Source: Phytophthora colocasiae
Lineage: Eukaryota; Oomycota; Peronosporomycetes; Peronosporales; Peronosporaceae
Length of the DNA: 64,000 bases
Direction: 5' to 3'
Assembly: GCA_018806915.1 (NCBI GenBank)
Contig: JAGKQI010000093.1
Coordinates: forward strand, 124,001-188,000
Both the position numbers and the translations under genes were made by a program. Shown here one piece after another: positions 63,890 to 64,000 of this stretch. The notes under the pieces were generated by a model. It made no database searches. It was not told where the DNA came from and saw nothing but the letters and a program-made list of their open reading frames with translations. Positions within the stretch are counted from its first letter, which is position 1. Each line of letters opens with the position of its first letter.

Positions 63890-64000
63890 AGACGTAGTCA
63901 TGTTCTTTCCTTATAGATAATTCTCGGAGGTCTCTCAAAGTCTCTCAAACGTCTCGGCCAATTCTCAGAAATACCGTTTATCCTACTGTACTAGTTTTGA

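Noticed and set aside
1..64000. CRISPR array, rRNA or functional tRNA genes
   Set aside because: No spaced repeats of CRISPR type, rRNA blocks or foldable tRNAs were seen; the sequence is eukaryotic.

Overview
This window looks like a contig from an oomycete, most likely a Phytophthora-type genome. Genes are compact and often intronless. The introns I could place are short (56-80 nt, GT...AG, with CTAAC/CTGAC-like branch points), neighbouring genes are close or divergent, and a 16-bp oomycete Inr+FPR-like core promoter precedes one secreted GH43 gene. Domain mixes (FYVE+DUSP, PH+TKL kinase) and TE content (chromodomain-piggyBac, MULE/Ulp1, Tc1/pogo-like, Copia) also fit. All gene calls come from reading the sequence; no database search was run.

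Layout. (1) 1-12.3 kb: CAP-Gly protein, a basic protein of unknown function, a FYVE-DUSP protein, and a membrane-anchored neutral-sphingomyelinase-like phosphodiesterase whose start codon seems split by an intron. (2) 12.4-16 kb: DNA-transposon debris: a Ulp1-carrying MULE-like remnant and two TA-flanked elements. (3) 16.1-42 kb: a conserved gene block: EF-hand/ZZ protein, a three-exon oomycete protein, a mitochondrial-type CDF metal transporter, a PH-TKL kinase, cytosolic GluRS, AP-1 mu adaptin, a probable mitochondrial beta-repeat protein, ARP6, a double-chromodomain protein, an ankyrin-like protein and two tandem secreted GH43 arabinanases. A non-autonomous piggyBac-like element sits between the transporter and kinase. 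(4) 42.5-64 kb: repeat-rich and nearly all broken: a 3'-truncated Copia element with a half-tRNA-type primer site, pseudogenes of a Myb-DOT1 methyltransferase and an ADP/ATP carrier, a coiled-coil gene with compensating frameshifts, a two-chromodomain piggyBac transposase, a 5.2-kb foldback-like element, and a P-loop kinase gene with one in-frame stop.

Main points. The most unusual coding object is the tandem-chromodomain piggyBac transposase (51.9-55.6 kb); nearly all its breaks are one-base shifts, mostly in homopolymers. The most unusual structural object is the foldback-like element at 57.2-62.4 kb, with ~1.1-kb inverted arms containing minisatellite arrays. ARP6 and a double-chromodomain protein are divergent from a 109-bp shared promoter, suggesting a co-expressed chromatin pair. 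GGTAC/GGTATAC-type palindromes recur in several promoters.
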